A stretch of 64,000 bases of DNA, from the NCBI GenBank assembly GCA_001899445.1, contig MPOA01000006.1:682001-746000 (forward strand), read 5' to 3'. This DNA comes from Candidatus Desulfopertinax cowenii (lineage in GTDB: Bacteria > Bacillota > Desulfotomaculia > Desulfotomaculales > Desulforudaceae). Shown in pieces: positions 46,923 to 55,378 of the stretch (the stretch's first letter is position 1; each line of letters begins with the position of its first letter). The notes under the pieces are model-generated. The model was not told the origin of the DNA, did not search any database, and saw only the letters and a program-made list of their open reading frames with translations. The translations under genes and the position numbers were made by a program.

Positions 46923-48122
46923 CTACTCTTCTTTTTCTCGTTCCCCTTGGGGGAGGCCTTTTTTTCCTGCCAGTTCTTCAGAAACCTCAAAGGCCATCGC
47001 GGGGCTGGGCTGCCTGGGAAGGCGGACTCCCGGGGCCTGCGCCGGCTCCTTAACAAGCCTTTTCCTTGTAAAAGAGTGGATCAGAGACCCTAAGAGAAGT
47101 AGACCGGCAAATCCTACAGCCGGGAAGAGCGTGCCTACCAGGTCGGAGAAACCAAACTGGGCTAGCCCAAAGGCCCCTATACTGGCCCCGATGGTGTACC
47201 ATTTGTATTTTGGCGTCCCCTGTTTGCTCAATCGGGCCACAAAGCCGTAAAGGCTGCCTACCGCGGTTGTATAAATCTCAGCCAGAAGCACGATGGTGTA
47301 ACCTATGCCGACCACAGGCGCAATGGTTCCGGCCACGAAAACCATTGGAATCTCGAATCCTGTGGCCCTGTCTATCTGGGTTAGTATTGCCAGGTTTATA
47401 GCCGCAGCTCCTGCGCCCAGGCCGATTCCGCCCAGAATTGCGCCCTTTTTCAGTTTTTCAGGACTCGACATGGCCCCCAGGGGTGCCAGTACAGCCACAG
47501 CCAGTACCAGGTTGTATGACGCATATAGTACTGCGGTTAAGGGCCAGAACGGCACCGGCGCTCCTCCCGGGTTGTAGTAACCGCGAAGGGACGACAATAA
47601 AGCGGTAAAGTCGCTGGCTACGACATATATCGCGACCCCAAATGCTGTTGTTAGAAGGAGCGGTACCACGAAGCTGATCGATTTCACCACTCCGCTTATT
47701 CCCAAGAGAACCGTGCCCAGGGAAGCTCCGATCATAATAGCGCTGCCCCAGAAAAAAGAGAAACCCAACTGCTGGGCAAAAACAGCCCCGGCGCCGGCAC
47801 CCATAGTCACCAGGCCGCCGAACAAGAAGGAGGTAATAACCCAGTCAATAGCTGGACCCACCCATTTACCACCTGCATAACGGATGACAGGCAGATGCGA
47901 ATCAGCTTTAAGCCTCCTTCCCAACTCCAGAATCATGTACCCGAAAACGGCCAGAAGTACCGTCGTTCCTGCCAGACCTATAATTCCCGGCAGGCCGAAA
48001 AAGCCAAAAAACTGCAGCACTTCTTGGCCCGACGCAAAACCTGCTCCTACTACTGTTCCAATATATGTTGCTGCTATGGTAAAAACTGAAAGCTGTTTTT
48101 GGTTTACCTTTTTACTTGACAT
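46923..48122 (-). CDS. YkvI-type membrane transporter, copy 2
   Basis: A 399-residue membrane protein with about ten helices, beginning after a short basic leader with YIGTVVGAGFASGQEVLQFF, nearly the same motif as the protein at 12215-13282. It is 44 residues longer than that copy, mostly as a charged C-terminal tail. The substrate is unknown; the family is related to amino acid permeases. No Shine-Dalgarno precedes the ATG; a TATAAT lies only three bases upstream, so the true start or transcript start is uncertain. Confidence 0.75.
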   Translation of the reverse strand: MSSKKVNQKQLSVFTIAATYIGTVVGAGFASGQEVLQFFGFFGLPGIIGLAGTTVLLAVFGYMILELGRRLKADSHLPVIRYAGGKWVGPAIDWVITSFLFGGLVTMGAGAGAVFAQQLGFSFFWGSAIMIGASLGTVLLGISGVVKSISFVVPLLLTTAFGVAIYVVASDFTALLSSLRGYYNPGGAPVPFWPLTAVLYASYNLVLAVAVLAPLGAMSSPEKLKKGAILGGIGLGAGAAAINLAILTQIDRATGFEIPMVFVAGTIAPVVGIGYTIVLLAEIYTTAVGSLYGFVARLSKQGTPKYKWYTIGASIGAFGLAQFGFSDLVGTLFPAVGFAGLLLLGSLIHSFTRKRLVKEPAQAPGVRLPRQPSPAMAFEVSEELAGKKGLPQGEREKEE

Positions 48123-48190
48123 AATTATACAGCTGGATTCTTATTAATGTCTGCTGCCGGCACGTTTTAATCGGCAAAGACGGCTGCAAG

Positions 48191-48412
48191 TTACACTTGC
48201 TCAGGTTTATCCTTGTGCTCCGGCTTCAGGCCGGTTTTGGAGGACATGTCCAGTTTGACGTCCTTTTGGGTGCCGTGACGGTGTTCGCTTTCCAGCTGCG
48301 CCTTTTGCGATTTAACTTCCCGCGGCTGGGGCGAACCGGGCGGCCGATGCCGGTCGAAGATCAGTTCCGGTCTTTCCTGACGCCTGCCCCGGCGGAATTC
48401 TTCCCTGTGCAT
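48191..48412 (-). CDS. Small highly charged protein, unrecognised
   Basis: Seventy-three residues, almost without hydrophobic residues and rich in Arg, Lys, Glu, Gln and His, so probably disordered. The start is ATG 48412, eight bases after GGAGGG, a convincing ribosome site. No family recognised; composition recalls small spore or nucleic-acid-associated proteins, but that is only a resemblance. Confidence 0.4.
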   Translation of the reverse strand: MHREEFRRGRRQERPELIFDRHRPPGSPQPREVKSQKAQLESEHRHGTQKDVKLDMSSKTGLKPEHKDKPEQV

Positions 48413-48811
48413 GGGGCATACCCTCCTTTGGGCCTAGTATGCCCGCGAAAGAATACTTAACACCGTCGATCTCCGGTGGTCTGACGGGAATAGCATGCTT
48501 CCGCCGATTGTTTTGCCCTGGGTTTGGCGTTTGATGTGCAGGCACGGCCGACCCGAAGATCATTCGCGCGGCAGAAAAGCTCGGTGTTGAGGTGCTCTGG
48601 CCTGGTTCCCGGAGCGCAAAATAGGCGGTAGCCCGGAAGCCGGAGCGGTCCGCAGAACACTGGGGAACAACGACCGAGAAGCTTTCAACCTGCTTTTTGG
48701 AAGCTTTGAAGAAAGAGGCGAAAGATCCTTCGCAGCGCGAAAGGTTGGGTGTTTTTCAAATTTTCCTCATCCAGCCCGGCATCCCCGGTCGCCCGCTTTA
48801 CAGGCAGCACG
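48413..48811. other. Gene-poor stretch with possible decayed coding fragments
   Basis: No intact gene is seen. On the plus strand, 48541-48623 translates to a short protein-like piece (ADPKIIRAAEKLGVEVLW) that begins after a stop and ends at TAG. It looks like the tail of a lost gene. Another short frame near 48665-48770 is also protein-like but incomplete. Confidence 0.3.
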
Positions 48812-49237
48812 TCACGGCGCCTCCACCTGCACCAGCTCTACACCACACTGCAGAGCGGCTTGATGAAGCCCTAGATCCCGCGTCGCCAGTGGCGTCCCTT
48901 CCCGCATCGCCAGCTCGAGATACGCGGCGTCATAAGCCGACAAACCATACTGTCTGCCGATAGACAAAACCTCATGAAAAACGAAATCCGGCGTCTCCTG
49001 ATCGATAATGATCGGCAAACCCCGGAGCAGTTTGATAAAGCGTATTGTACCGGCTTTCGTTAATCGCCGTTTCCTTTCGGCAACCAGCAGAACATTGGCC
49101 ACCTCCAATGTCCATATCGACGGCACGACCGCCTCGGCATCGGCGAGCAGGAATAAGACGGAATCGGCGTACGCGTCCGCCTCATCCTCAAAACACCAGG
49201 ACATGACCACCGAACAGTCCAGCACAAAGCGCCTCAA
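48812..49237 (-). CDS. vapC: PIN-domain ribonuclease toxin (VapC type), second module
   Basis: A 141-residue PIN protein. LDCSVVMSWCFEDE carries the first Asp (residue 7), TLEVANVLL the Glu near 45, and SAYDAAYLELAM the Asp pair near 102. PLATRDLGLHQAA closes the domain. It overlaps the upstream antitoxin gene by four bases. It is not closely similar to the PIN protein at 45268, so this is an independent module. Confidence 0.88.
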   Translation of the reverse strand: MRRFVLDCSVVMSWCFEDEADAYADSVLFLLADAEAVVPSIWTLEVANVLLVAERKRRLTKAGTIRFIKLLRGLPIIIDQETPDFVFHEVLSIGRQYGLSAYDAAYLELAMREGTPLATRDLGLHQAALQCGVELVQVEAP

Positions 49238-49476
49238 TGCTTTCTCCCCTCTTCGATCATCTCCCGGAGGCTCATTTCTCCAAGTGTACGTCCTTTGCGA
49301 AACTCCAGCAGTTCCCGAATCACCGTCTGCACCTCAGCTTGACCGCGCGCGCCGACTGGCACAAGCATCGCCACCGGCGTGCCGTGCTTCATGATGGTAA
49401 TCCGCTCACCCCTGGCAACCCGCTTCAACAGCGCGGGCAAATGGGTCTTGGCTTCATAAGAACCCACCTTGCGCAT
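49234..49476 (-). CDS. Phd/YefM-type antitoxin
   Basis: An 80-residue protein with the Phd-fold N-terminus: VGSYEAKTHLPALLKRVARG, then ERITIMKHGTPVAMLVP. A helical C-terminus (REMIEEGRKH) would wrap the toxin. Expected to repress its own promoter, which contains a perfect palindrome 27 bases upstream. It overlaps the toxin gene by four bases. Confidence 0.88.
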   Translation of the reverse strand: MRKVGSYEAKTHLPALLKRVARGERITIMKHGTPVAMLVPVGARGQAEVQTVIRELLEFRKGRTLGEMSLREMIEEGRKH

Positions 49477-49502
49477 ACCATACCCCCGTTTAGACTATAC
49501 TT

Positions 49503-49537
49503 TGGTCTATTTTAGACCAGAATTGGACCCCTGTCAA
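49503..49537 (-). promoter_or_regulatory. Promoter with overlapping palindromic operator of the Phd-VapC module
   Basis: On the minus strand TTGACA (49537-49532), 17 bases, TAAAAT (49514-49509). A perfect palindrome TGGTCTA-TTT-TAGACCA (49503-49519) covers the -10 region, as expected for antitoxin autorepression. Confidence 0.75.
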
Positions 49538-49900
49538 ATCCAAGAGCCCTCCCGAAAAGCCGGAGAGAAGAGCTCCATTTTTCCGATCTCGTCGATGAGT
49601 TTTGCGGGTTACTTGAAAGAGGCGGCCCGGGCCATTGAAAGCCGCTTGGACTTACTGTCCGACATTCGTTTCAAAACCAGCGCCGCGCAGGTACTAAAAA
49701 CTCTATCTGCTAAGACTGAACCAGCATTCCAGGTGCATCTACCGATCTTGGATCACGGGAGAACGACGTCCAGAGGGTGTTCGATTATGCTTCGCAAGTT
49801 ATCTCACCCAAGACCGGCCCTAACATAAAAAGCAGCTTGCTACTTCGGGTGGGCGGCAATCGACCCGAATTATCTTGACAGTCACCACGATCGGACCGGC
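49538..49900. other. Gene-poor stretch with protein-like fragments
   Basis: No intact gene. A fragment near 49595-49730 (SFAGYLKEAARAIESRLDLL) and another near 49745-49880 (ENDVQRVFDYASQV, then GPNIKSSLLLRVGG) lie in different frames on the plus strand. Together they suggest a frameshifted remnant whose family I cannot name. Confidence 0.3.
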
Positions 49901-49929
49901 TTGCAGTTTAGGTACAAAAACTGTATAAT
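49901..49929 (+). promoter_or_regulatory. Promoter of tRNA-Ser(GGA)
   Basis: TTGCAG (49901-49906), 17 bases, TATAAT (49924-49929); the tRNA begins 42 bases on. It may also serve the SRP RNA downstream. Confidence 0.7.
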
Positions 49930-49970
49930 GGTATAAGTCTCGGGGAACCGGGACTTGTATTATCATCCGC

Positions 49971-50060
49971 GGAGAGATGGCCGAGTGGATGAAGGCGCAC
50001 GCCTGGAGAGCGTGTGGGCGGGTAACCGCCTCGTGGGTTCGAATCCCACTCTCTCCGCCA
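49971..50060 (+). tRNA. tRNA-Ser(GGA)
   Basis: Acceptor GGAGAGA with TCTCTCC, discriminator G and encoded CCA. The anticodon loop CTGGAGA gives GGA for UCC/UCU codons. This isoacceptor matches the TCC specifier and GCCA-pairing bulge predicted in the T-box at 40636-40925. Confidence 0.95.
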
Positions 50061-50078
50061 TAACAAGTTAACAGTATT

Positions 50079-50349
50079 GGCCGTGCTAGACGGGGAGGTA
50101 GCGGTGCCCTGTAACCCGCAATCCGCTGTAGCGGGGTTGAATTCCTGTCCGAGGGCTTGGCTTGTGGGGTCCGGCCGCCGTAAGGGGTGAAGACGGTTGG
50201 GTCTTGCGCGACGGAGCTTTCCGAACCGTGTCAGGTCCTGGCGGAAGCAGCACTAAGGAAAACCCTCCGGGTGCCGCGAGGGCGCCTGACCCGAGCTACC
50301 TGCGGCGGTATCGCCCGGAAGTTATTGTTCGGAGACAGGTGCACGGCCG
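50079..50349 (+). ncRNA. ffs: Signal recognition particle RNA, large Alu-containing form
   Basis: About 271 bases closed by GGCCGTGC (50079) pairing with GCACGGCC (50341-50348). The Alu part has the conserved GGGGAGGTAGCGGTGCCCTG and TAACCCGCAATCCGCT blocks. The S-domain has GTGTCAGGTCC, a tetraloop, then GGAAGCAGCACTAAG near 50229-50257. The tetraloop is TGGC instead of the usual GGAA. The large size is as in Bacillus and other sporulating Firmicutes. It lies between tRNA-Ser(GGA) and dnaX. Confidence 0.9.
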
Positions 50350-50363
50350 GTTATTGGATAAAG

Positions 50364-50388
50364 AGAGGTGGGAAAACCACCTCTTTTT
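50364..50388 (+). terminator. Terminator of the SRP RNA gene
   Basis: An 8-bp stem AGAGGTGG / CCACCTCT with a 5-base loop, followed by a run of T, 15 bases after the SRP RNA. Confidence 0.8.
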
Positions 50389-50485
50389 GATTACATTTGA
50401 AACAGTGGAAATGGCATGTCGAAAGTGATAAAGTTGGGTTATGCAGAATGGGTGCAAATGGTAGATTAAGGGTGGGGGTGGAAAC

Positions 50486-51841
50486 TTGCCTTACCGGACG
50501 CTGTACCGAAGTGAGCGGCCGCAGCGGTTTGCGGAGGTTGTCGGCCAGGCGCACGTGGTTCGTACACTGCAAAACGCCGTTTCTGCGGGCCGGGTGGCCC
50601 ACGCCTACCTGTTTTGCGGTCCGCGGGGCACGGGCAAGACGACCACCGCAAAGATCCTGGCCAAGGCGGTGAACTGCCCCCGGCGGGAAGGGGCCGAACC
50701 GTGCGGCGGTTGTGCCTCCTGCGCCGCCATCACCGCGGGCACCGCGCTGGATGTGCTGGAAATCGACGCGGCTTCCAACCGGGGCGTGGATGAGGTGCGG
50801 GAACTCCGGGAAAAGGTGAAGTTTCGTCCGGCGGCCGGCACTTTCAAGGTGTACATCGTGGACGAGGTCCACATGCTGACCAACGAGGCTTTCAACGCTC
50901 TGCTGAAGACGCTGGAGGAGCCGCCGGAACACGTGATCTTCGTGCTGGCGACCACAGAGCCCCACAAGTTGCCCCTGACCATTGTTTCCCGCTGTCAGCG
51001 CTTCGATTTCCGGCGCATCACCAAGCCGGATCTGACGGCCCGCCTGGAAGAGGTGGCCGCCCGGGCCGGGCTGGCGGTCGAGTCCGGGGTTTTCGAGCTG
51101 ATCGCGCGGGTGGCCGACGGCAGCCTACGCGACGCCCTCGGCATCCTGGACCAGGCGGCGGCCCTGGGCGGTAACCGGGTCACGCTGGCCGACCTGCACA
51201 GCATCCTGGGCACCGTGACCGAGGAGGTCCTGGAAAGGCTGGTCGGGCACCTCGCGCTCGGGGAAACTGGGGCGGCGCTCGTACTGCTGCAGGAGGTCGA
51301 GGCCGGGGGCAAGGAGCTCCGGATTTTCGCCCGCGAACTTACCGATTACCTGCGCGGCCTGCTCCACCGCGCCTTTGGTACGGACCAGCCGTCACCGGGG
51401 GGGGTGGGCCTGGACCGGGAGCGGTTGATCGAACTTCTGAGCCTGTTTGCGCGCGCCGAGCAGGAGATGCGTTTTGCCACCCGCCAGATTCTGCCGCTGG
51501 AGCTGGCGGTGGTGGCGGCCGCCCGGGCACGGTGGCCGGGGGCGGGAGCGGACGGCGCCCCGCAAGCCGAATCCGGCACCGCGCCCGACCTCTGGCGGGC
51601 CTGGAGCGAGGTGGTGGCCGAGTTCCGGCGGCGGAATCCACCGGTGGGTCCCTGGTTGGCGCGCTCGGAACCGATGCTCGCCGGCTCCCGTAAACTGGTG
51701 TTAAAATTCCGGGATGAATTGGCGAAGGAAAAGGTGGCCCTGCCGGAGAACAAGGATATACTGGAGAAGACCCTGAGCCGTTTTTTCCCGGGCCGCTGGC
51801 AAATCACATGTGTGACGGATACTGATTCAGGGGAACCTTAG
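50486..51841 (+). CDS. dnaX: DNA polymerase III subunit gamma/tau
   Basis: The clamp-loader motor subunit. The 451 residues have RPQRFAEVVGQAHVVRTLQ, Walker A GPRGTGKTTTAKIL near residue 47, the zinc group PCGGCASC near 76, and the VDEVHMLTNEAFNALLK Walker B region near 130. The sensor segment LRDALGILDQA follows. The C-terminal tau-like part is short, so only limited polymerase-binding sequence is present. Start TTG 50486. First of the dnaX-ybaB-recR-bofA series. Confidence 0.95.
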   Translation: MPYRTLYRSERPQRFAEVVGQAHVVRTLQNAVSAGRVAHAYLFCGPRGTGKTTTAKILAKAVNCPRREGAEPCGGCASCAAITAGTALDVLEIDAASNRGVDEVRELREKVKFRPAAGTFKVYIVDEVHMLTNEAFNALLKTLEEPPEHVIFVLATTEPHKLPLTIVSRCQRFDFRRITKPDLTARLEEVAARAGLAVESGVFELIARVADGSLRDALGILDQAAALGGNRVTLADLHSILGTVTEEVLERLVGHLALGETGAALVLLQEVEAGGKELRIFARELTDYLRGLLHRAFGTDQPSPGGVGLDRERLIELLSLFARAEQEMRFATRQILPLELAVVAAARARWPGAGADGAPQAESGTAPDLWRAWSEVVAEFRRRNPPVGPWLARSEPMLAGSRKLVLKFRDELAKEKVALPENKDILEKTLSRFFPGRWQITCVTDTDSGEP

Positions 51842-51869
51842 ACTACGCAAGCTGGGGAGGTAATGCGTC

Positions 51870-52178
51870 TTGGGGATTAACAAGATGATGAAGCAGGTTC
51901 AGAAAATCCAGGCCGAAATGATGCGGCTGCAGGAAGAACTGGGCGAGCGCACCGTGGAGGCTACCGTGGGCGGGGGCGCGGTTACGGCCGTAGCCAACGG
52001 CAAACAGGAGATCCTCAGCATCCGGATCCAGCCGGAGGCCATCGATCCGGACGACGTGGAAATGCTCCAGGACCTGGTACTGACCGCGGTGAACGAGGCG
52101 CTGCGGCAGGCGCGGGAAATGGTGGCCCAGGAGATGGGCAAGCTGACCGGGGGGCTCAACATCCCCGGGGTATTCTAA
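51870..52178 (+). CDS. Nucleoid-associated protein YbaB/EbfC
   Basis: A 102-residue DNA-binding protein of the YbaB/EbfC family: KMMKQVQKIQAEMMRLQEEL forms the first helix, ATVGGGAVTAVANGKQEI the strands, and a second long helix closes the dimer. The position between dnaX and recR is conserved in many bacteria. TTG start with GGGGAGG upstream. Confidence 0.93.
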   Translation: MGINKMMKQVQKIQAEMMRLQEELGERTVEATVGGGAVTAVANGKQEILSIRIQPEAIDPDDVEMLQDLVLTAVNEALRQAREMVAQEMGKLTGGLNIPGVF

Positions 52179-52206
52179 GCGCCGATACTGACGAGGGGCG
52201 AGGATT

Positions 52207-52803
52207 TTGCAGTATTCCCGTTCGGTGGCCCGCCTGATCGAGGAGTTGGCCAGGCTGCCGGGTATCGGGCCCAAGACGGCGCAGCGGCTGGCCTTTTACC
52301 TGGTCACGGCGCCGCGGGAGGTGGCACAAAGCTTAAGCCAGGCCATCCTGGAGGCCCGTGAGAAATTGGTGTTCTGCGAGGTCTGCGCCAACATCGCCGA
52401 CGAAAGCCCGTGCGGCATCTGCCGCGACCAGAACCGGACCCGCGACCTGGTCTGCGTGGTGGAACAGCCCCGCGACATCCTGGCCATCGAAAAGGCGCAC
52501 GGGTACCGGGGACTGTACCACGTTCTAAACGGCAGCCTCTCGCCCATGCAGGGGGTGGGTCCCGAGGACCTAAACATCGACCGCCTGGTGGCACGGGTAC
52601 AGGAGGGCACGGTCCGGGAGGTGATCGTGGCCACCAACGCCACCGTGGAGGGTGAGGCTACGGCGCTTTACCTAGCCCGGCTGCTCCGGCCCCTAAACGT
52701 CCGGGTCACCCGGTTGGCCTTCGGATTGCCGGTGGGTTCCGACCTGGAATATGCCGACGGGCGCACCCTGGCCCGGGCGATAGAAGGGCGCAGAGAGGTA
52801 TAA
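52207..52803 (+). CDS. recR: Recombination protein RecR
   Basis: RecR works with RecF and RecO in loading RecA at gaps. The 198 residues contain the helix-hairpin-helix LARLPGIGPKTAQRLAFYL, the zinc finger CEVCANIADESPCGIC near residue 57, and the TOPRIM domain with VVEQPRDILAIEKA near 85. TTG start at 52207 with GAGGGG a few bases upstream. It follows ybaB by 28 bases. Confidence 0.96.
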   Translation: MQYSRSVARLIEELARLPGIGPKTAQRLAFYLVTAPREVAQSLSQAILEAREKLVFCEVCANIADESPCGICRDQNRTRDLVCVVEQPRDILAIEKAHGYRGLYHVLNGSLSPMQGVGPEDLNIDRLVARVQEGTVREVIVATNATVEGEATALYLARLLRPLNVRVTRLAFGLPVGSDLEYADGRTLARAIEGRREV

Positions 52804-52866
52804 TTTACCTTCCGGGTTTCATATTCATTGGGTAAACAGTGCATACCCGGGAGGTGAACGCAAGCG

Positions 52867-53127
52867 GTGGAATGGAAACTGATTCTATTGGGTTTGCTAG
52901 GGTTGGCCGGACTGTACCTGCTCGGTTCTTTCGTGGTGACGCCTTTGAAGTACCTTTTCCGCTTGTTCGCGTACGTGGTGGTGGGCGCGTTGCTGCTGGC
53001 CGTGGTGAACTTCGGTGGTTCCTTTTTTGGGTTTCACGTGGCCATCAACCCGGTCACTATCCTGACTGCCGGATTGCTCCAGGTGCCGGGGGTGGTTCTC
53101 CTGATCGTGCTCACGCTGATGATCTGA
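52867..53127 (+). CDS. bofA: Pro-sigma-K processing inhibitor BofA family
   Basis: An 86-residue membrane protein with two to three helices: KLILLGLLGLAGLYLLGSF, then RLFAYVVVGALLLAVVNFGG, ending INPVTILTAGLLQVPGVVLL. The last part matches BofA, which in Bacillus holds the SpoIVFB protease inactive until engulfment is complete. Position after recR is as in Bacillus. GTG start. It supports a sporulating host. Confidence 0.88.
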   Translation: MEWKLILLGLLGLAGLYLLGSFVVTPLKYLFRLFAYVVVGALLLAVVNFGGSFFGFHVAINPVTILTAGLLQVPGVVLLIVLTLMI

Positions 53128-53170
53128 GTGGGTAACGCCACAGCTGACCTTCTGATAGCAGCCACCCGCT

Positions 53171-53296
53171 CAGTCTGCCAGAAAAGGGGACAGGCTACTT
53201 TTCTGGCAGACTGCCCTTTAGAGTGCTAAAAAAGTAGCCTGTCCCCTTTTCTGGCACTCCAAGTGGAGGTCTGCTAAAAAGTGGCCTGTCCCTTTT
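53171..53296. repeat. REP/BIME-like hairpin cluster
   Basis: Three units share GGGACAGGC(T/C)ACTTTT or its complement. The first is a 16-bp perfect stem CAGTCTGCCAGAAAAG/CTTTTCTGGCAGACTG (53171-53213). The second (53221-53258) has GAGTGC/GCACTC arms and an inverted loop. The third (about 53276-53296) is a half unit. They fill the gap between bofA and the decarboxylase gene and may also terminate transcription. They resemble the repeats associated with REP-type Y1 transposases, an inference only. Confidence 0.75.
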
Positions 53297-53312
53297 GAGG
53301 GAGGGGATTTCG

Positions 53313-54749
53313 GTGAACCAGCGGCAGGCGCCGTTGTTCGGGGCTTTGAAGCGCTACTTGGCGCGGGGCCATGCCGGGTTTCACTTCCCGGGGCACGGTG
53401 GGGGACGGGGCCTGCCGCGGAATCTGGTGGACGACCTGGTGCGCCTCGATCTGACCGAACTCCCCGGGCTGGATGACCTGCACGCGCCCGCCGGCCCGAT
53501 CGCCCGCGCCCAGGAACTGGCGGCTGCGCTGTACGGCGCCGACCGGACCTTTTTCCTGGTCAACGGCAGCACGGCGGGGATTCAGGCCCTGCTACTGGCC
53601 GCCACCGCTCCGGGGGACAAGGTGCTCCTGCCCCGCAACATTCATCGGTCGGTGATCGGCGGTTTGATCCTCTCGGGGGCTGATCCGGTATACGTGACGC
53701 CCTCCTTTTCCCCCGACTTCGGCATTTACCTGCCGCCACGGCCGGCGGACGTCCGGGCGGCGTTGCGGGCGCACCGGGATCTGGCGGCAGTGCTGTGGAC
53801 TCACCCGGACTATCATGGTCTGGCAACGCTTACTCCGGAGGTCGCCACGGCGTTACGGGAGGCCGGGTTGCCCCTCCTGGTGGATGAAGCCCACGGCGCC
53901 CACCTGCCCTTCCACCCCGCCATGCCGGCCCCGGCGCTTGCGCTGGGCGCGGCGGCCGCGGTGCAGAGCGCGCACAAACTGGGGGGCGCCCTGACCCAGG
54001 GTTCTTGGCTGCATCTCCGGGGGCCGGCGCTTGCTCCCCAACGAGTGGCCCGGGCGCTGGCGCTCCTGCAGACCGCGAGCCCCTCCTACCTGCTGTTGGC
54101 CTCCCTGGACCTGGCCCGCCGGCAGCTTGCTCTTTCCGGACCGCGGCTGGTGGGGCGGGCCGTGGAGCTGGCCGGGCGCTTGCGCCGGGGGCTGGCGGCC
54201 TTGGAAGGGGTGGCGGTCCTGGAAGCCGGCGCCGGGCAGGCCGATCCAACCAAGGTGGTGGCGTCCACCCGCGGTCTTGGTTTGAGCGGCTACCGGGCCG
54301 CTACCCTTCTGCGCCGGGAATACGGGGTGCAGGTGGAGCTGGCCGGGTTCGGGCACCTGCTGTTTGTGGTCGGGCTGGGCACGCGCGCCCCGGACGTCGC
54401 CCGGGCCCTCCGGGCCTTCCGGTCCCTGGTCCGGAAGTACGGCCGCCCGTCCTGCCGGTCCGACCTCCGACCCCCAGCCCCAGACTTCTATTTCCCGCCG
54501 CCGGCCGAAAAGGTGCTGACTCCCCGGGAGAGCTGGCTCACACCCGCCCGGGCGGTAGCGTTGGAGGCGGCCGCCGGCCTGGTGGCGGCCGAAACAGTCA
54601 ATCTTTGCCCTCCGGGGATCCCGATTGTATTCCCTGGTGAAAAACTAACCCCGGAGGTGTTACAATATATTTTGGAAATTAAGGCCCGCGGGTTTACGGT
54701 ACAGGCCACGGATCCGGGTCTCGCCTCAATAATGGTGCATTGCGAGTGA
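53313..54749 (+). CDS. Orn/Lys/Arg decarboxylase family protein (aminotransferase fold I, PLP)
   Basis: A PLP enzyme of 478 residues related to the short Gram-positive arginine/lysine decarboxylases. HFPGHGGGRGLP near residue 28, LPGLDDLHAPAGPI near 57 and TFFLVNGSTAGIQALLLA near 84 are conserved. VDEAHGAHLPF near 196 and the PLP lysine in VQSAHKLGGALTQGS near 222 complete the active site. It has the C-terminal decarboxylase domain (GIPIVFPGEKLTPEVLQYI). The substrate is not determined by sequence. The start is GTG 53313 after GGGAGGGG. The gene before tmk is often of this family in Firmicutes. Confidence 0.86.
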   Translation: MNQRQAPLFGALKRYLARGHAGFHFPGHGGGRGLPRNLVDDLVRLDLTELPGLDDLHAPAGPIARAQELAAALYGADRTFFLVNGSTAGIQALLLAATAPGDKVLLPRNIHRSVIGGLILSGADPVYVTPSFSPDFGIYLPPRPADVRAALRAHRDLAAVLWTHPDYHGLATLTPEVATALREAGLPLLVDEAHGAHLPFHPAMPAPALALGAAAAVQSAHKLGGALTQGSWLHLRGPALAPQRVARALALLQTASPSYLLLASLDLARRQLALSGPRLVGRAVELAGRLRRGLAALEGVAVLEAGAGQADPTKVVASTRGLGLSGYRAATLLRREYGVQVELAGFGHLLFVVGLGTRAPDVARALRAFRSLVRKYGRPSCRSDLRPPAPDFYFPPPAEKVLTPRESWLTPARAVALEAAAGLVAAETVNLCPPGIPIVFPGEKLTPEVLQYILEIKARGFTVQATDPGLASIMVHCE

Positions 54750-55378
54750 TGCGGGTGAGAGGAGTTTTCATTGTTTTCGAAGGGATCGACGGCGCAGGTA
54801 AGACCACGCAATTGTTTACGCTCTACCACGAACTCCGGGGCCGGGGTTACAAAGTAGTGCTGACGCGGGAACCTGGGGGCACCCGGGTGGGTGAGGCCAT
54901 CCGCCGGATGCTGCTGGACGCCGATAACCGGGAGATGACCCGGGAAACGGAAGCGCTGCTCTACGCGGCCGCCAGGGCCCAGTTCGTGGCCCAAGTGGTA
55001 CGACCGGCGTTACAGCGCGGGGAGATTGTGCTCAGCGACCGCTTCGCGGATTCGTTCCTGGCCTACCAGGGTTACGGCCGGGGGTTGGAGCTTTCCACGT
55101 TGATGCGGATCAACGCCCTGGCCACCGGGGGGTTGTGCCCCGACCTAACGGTACTGCTGGACATGCCGGTGGCGCGAGCCTTGGCCCGGTTGGACGCAAA
55201 ACGGCAGGACCGCATGGAGAGGCAAAGCGTTGATTTCTACGAGCGGGTACGCCGGGGATACCGGGAAGTGGCGGCCGCTCAGCACCAGCGCTACCTGGTA
55301 TTGGACGCCGACCGGGAGGTCGAGATGCTAGCCGCAGCCGTCCTGGAGCGGGTCGAGGTGGTTCTCGGTCTTGTTTGA
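54749..55378 (+). CDS. tmk: Thymidylate kinase
   Basis: Tmk phosphorylates dTMP to dTDP. From ATG 54749 the protein is 209 residues: FIVFEGIDGAGKTTQ (P-loop near residue 12), REPGGTRVGEAIRRML near 42, and the DRFADSFLAYQGYGRG segment with the DR motif near 95. The ATG overlaps the previous stop as TGATG, and the stop overlaps holB by eight bases. Confidence 0.94.
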   Translation: MRVRGVFIVFEGIDGAGKTTQLFTLYHELRGRGYKVVLTREPGGTRVGEAIRRMLLDADNREMTRETEALLYAAARAQFVAQVVRPALQRGEIVLSDRFADSFLAYQGYGRGLELSTLMRINALATGGLCPDLTVLLDMPVARALARLDAKRQDRMERQSVDFYERVRRGYREVAAAQHQRYLVLDADREVEMLAAAVLERVEVVLGLV

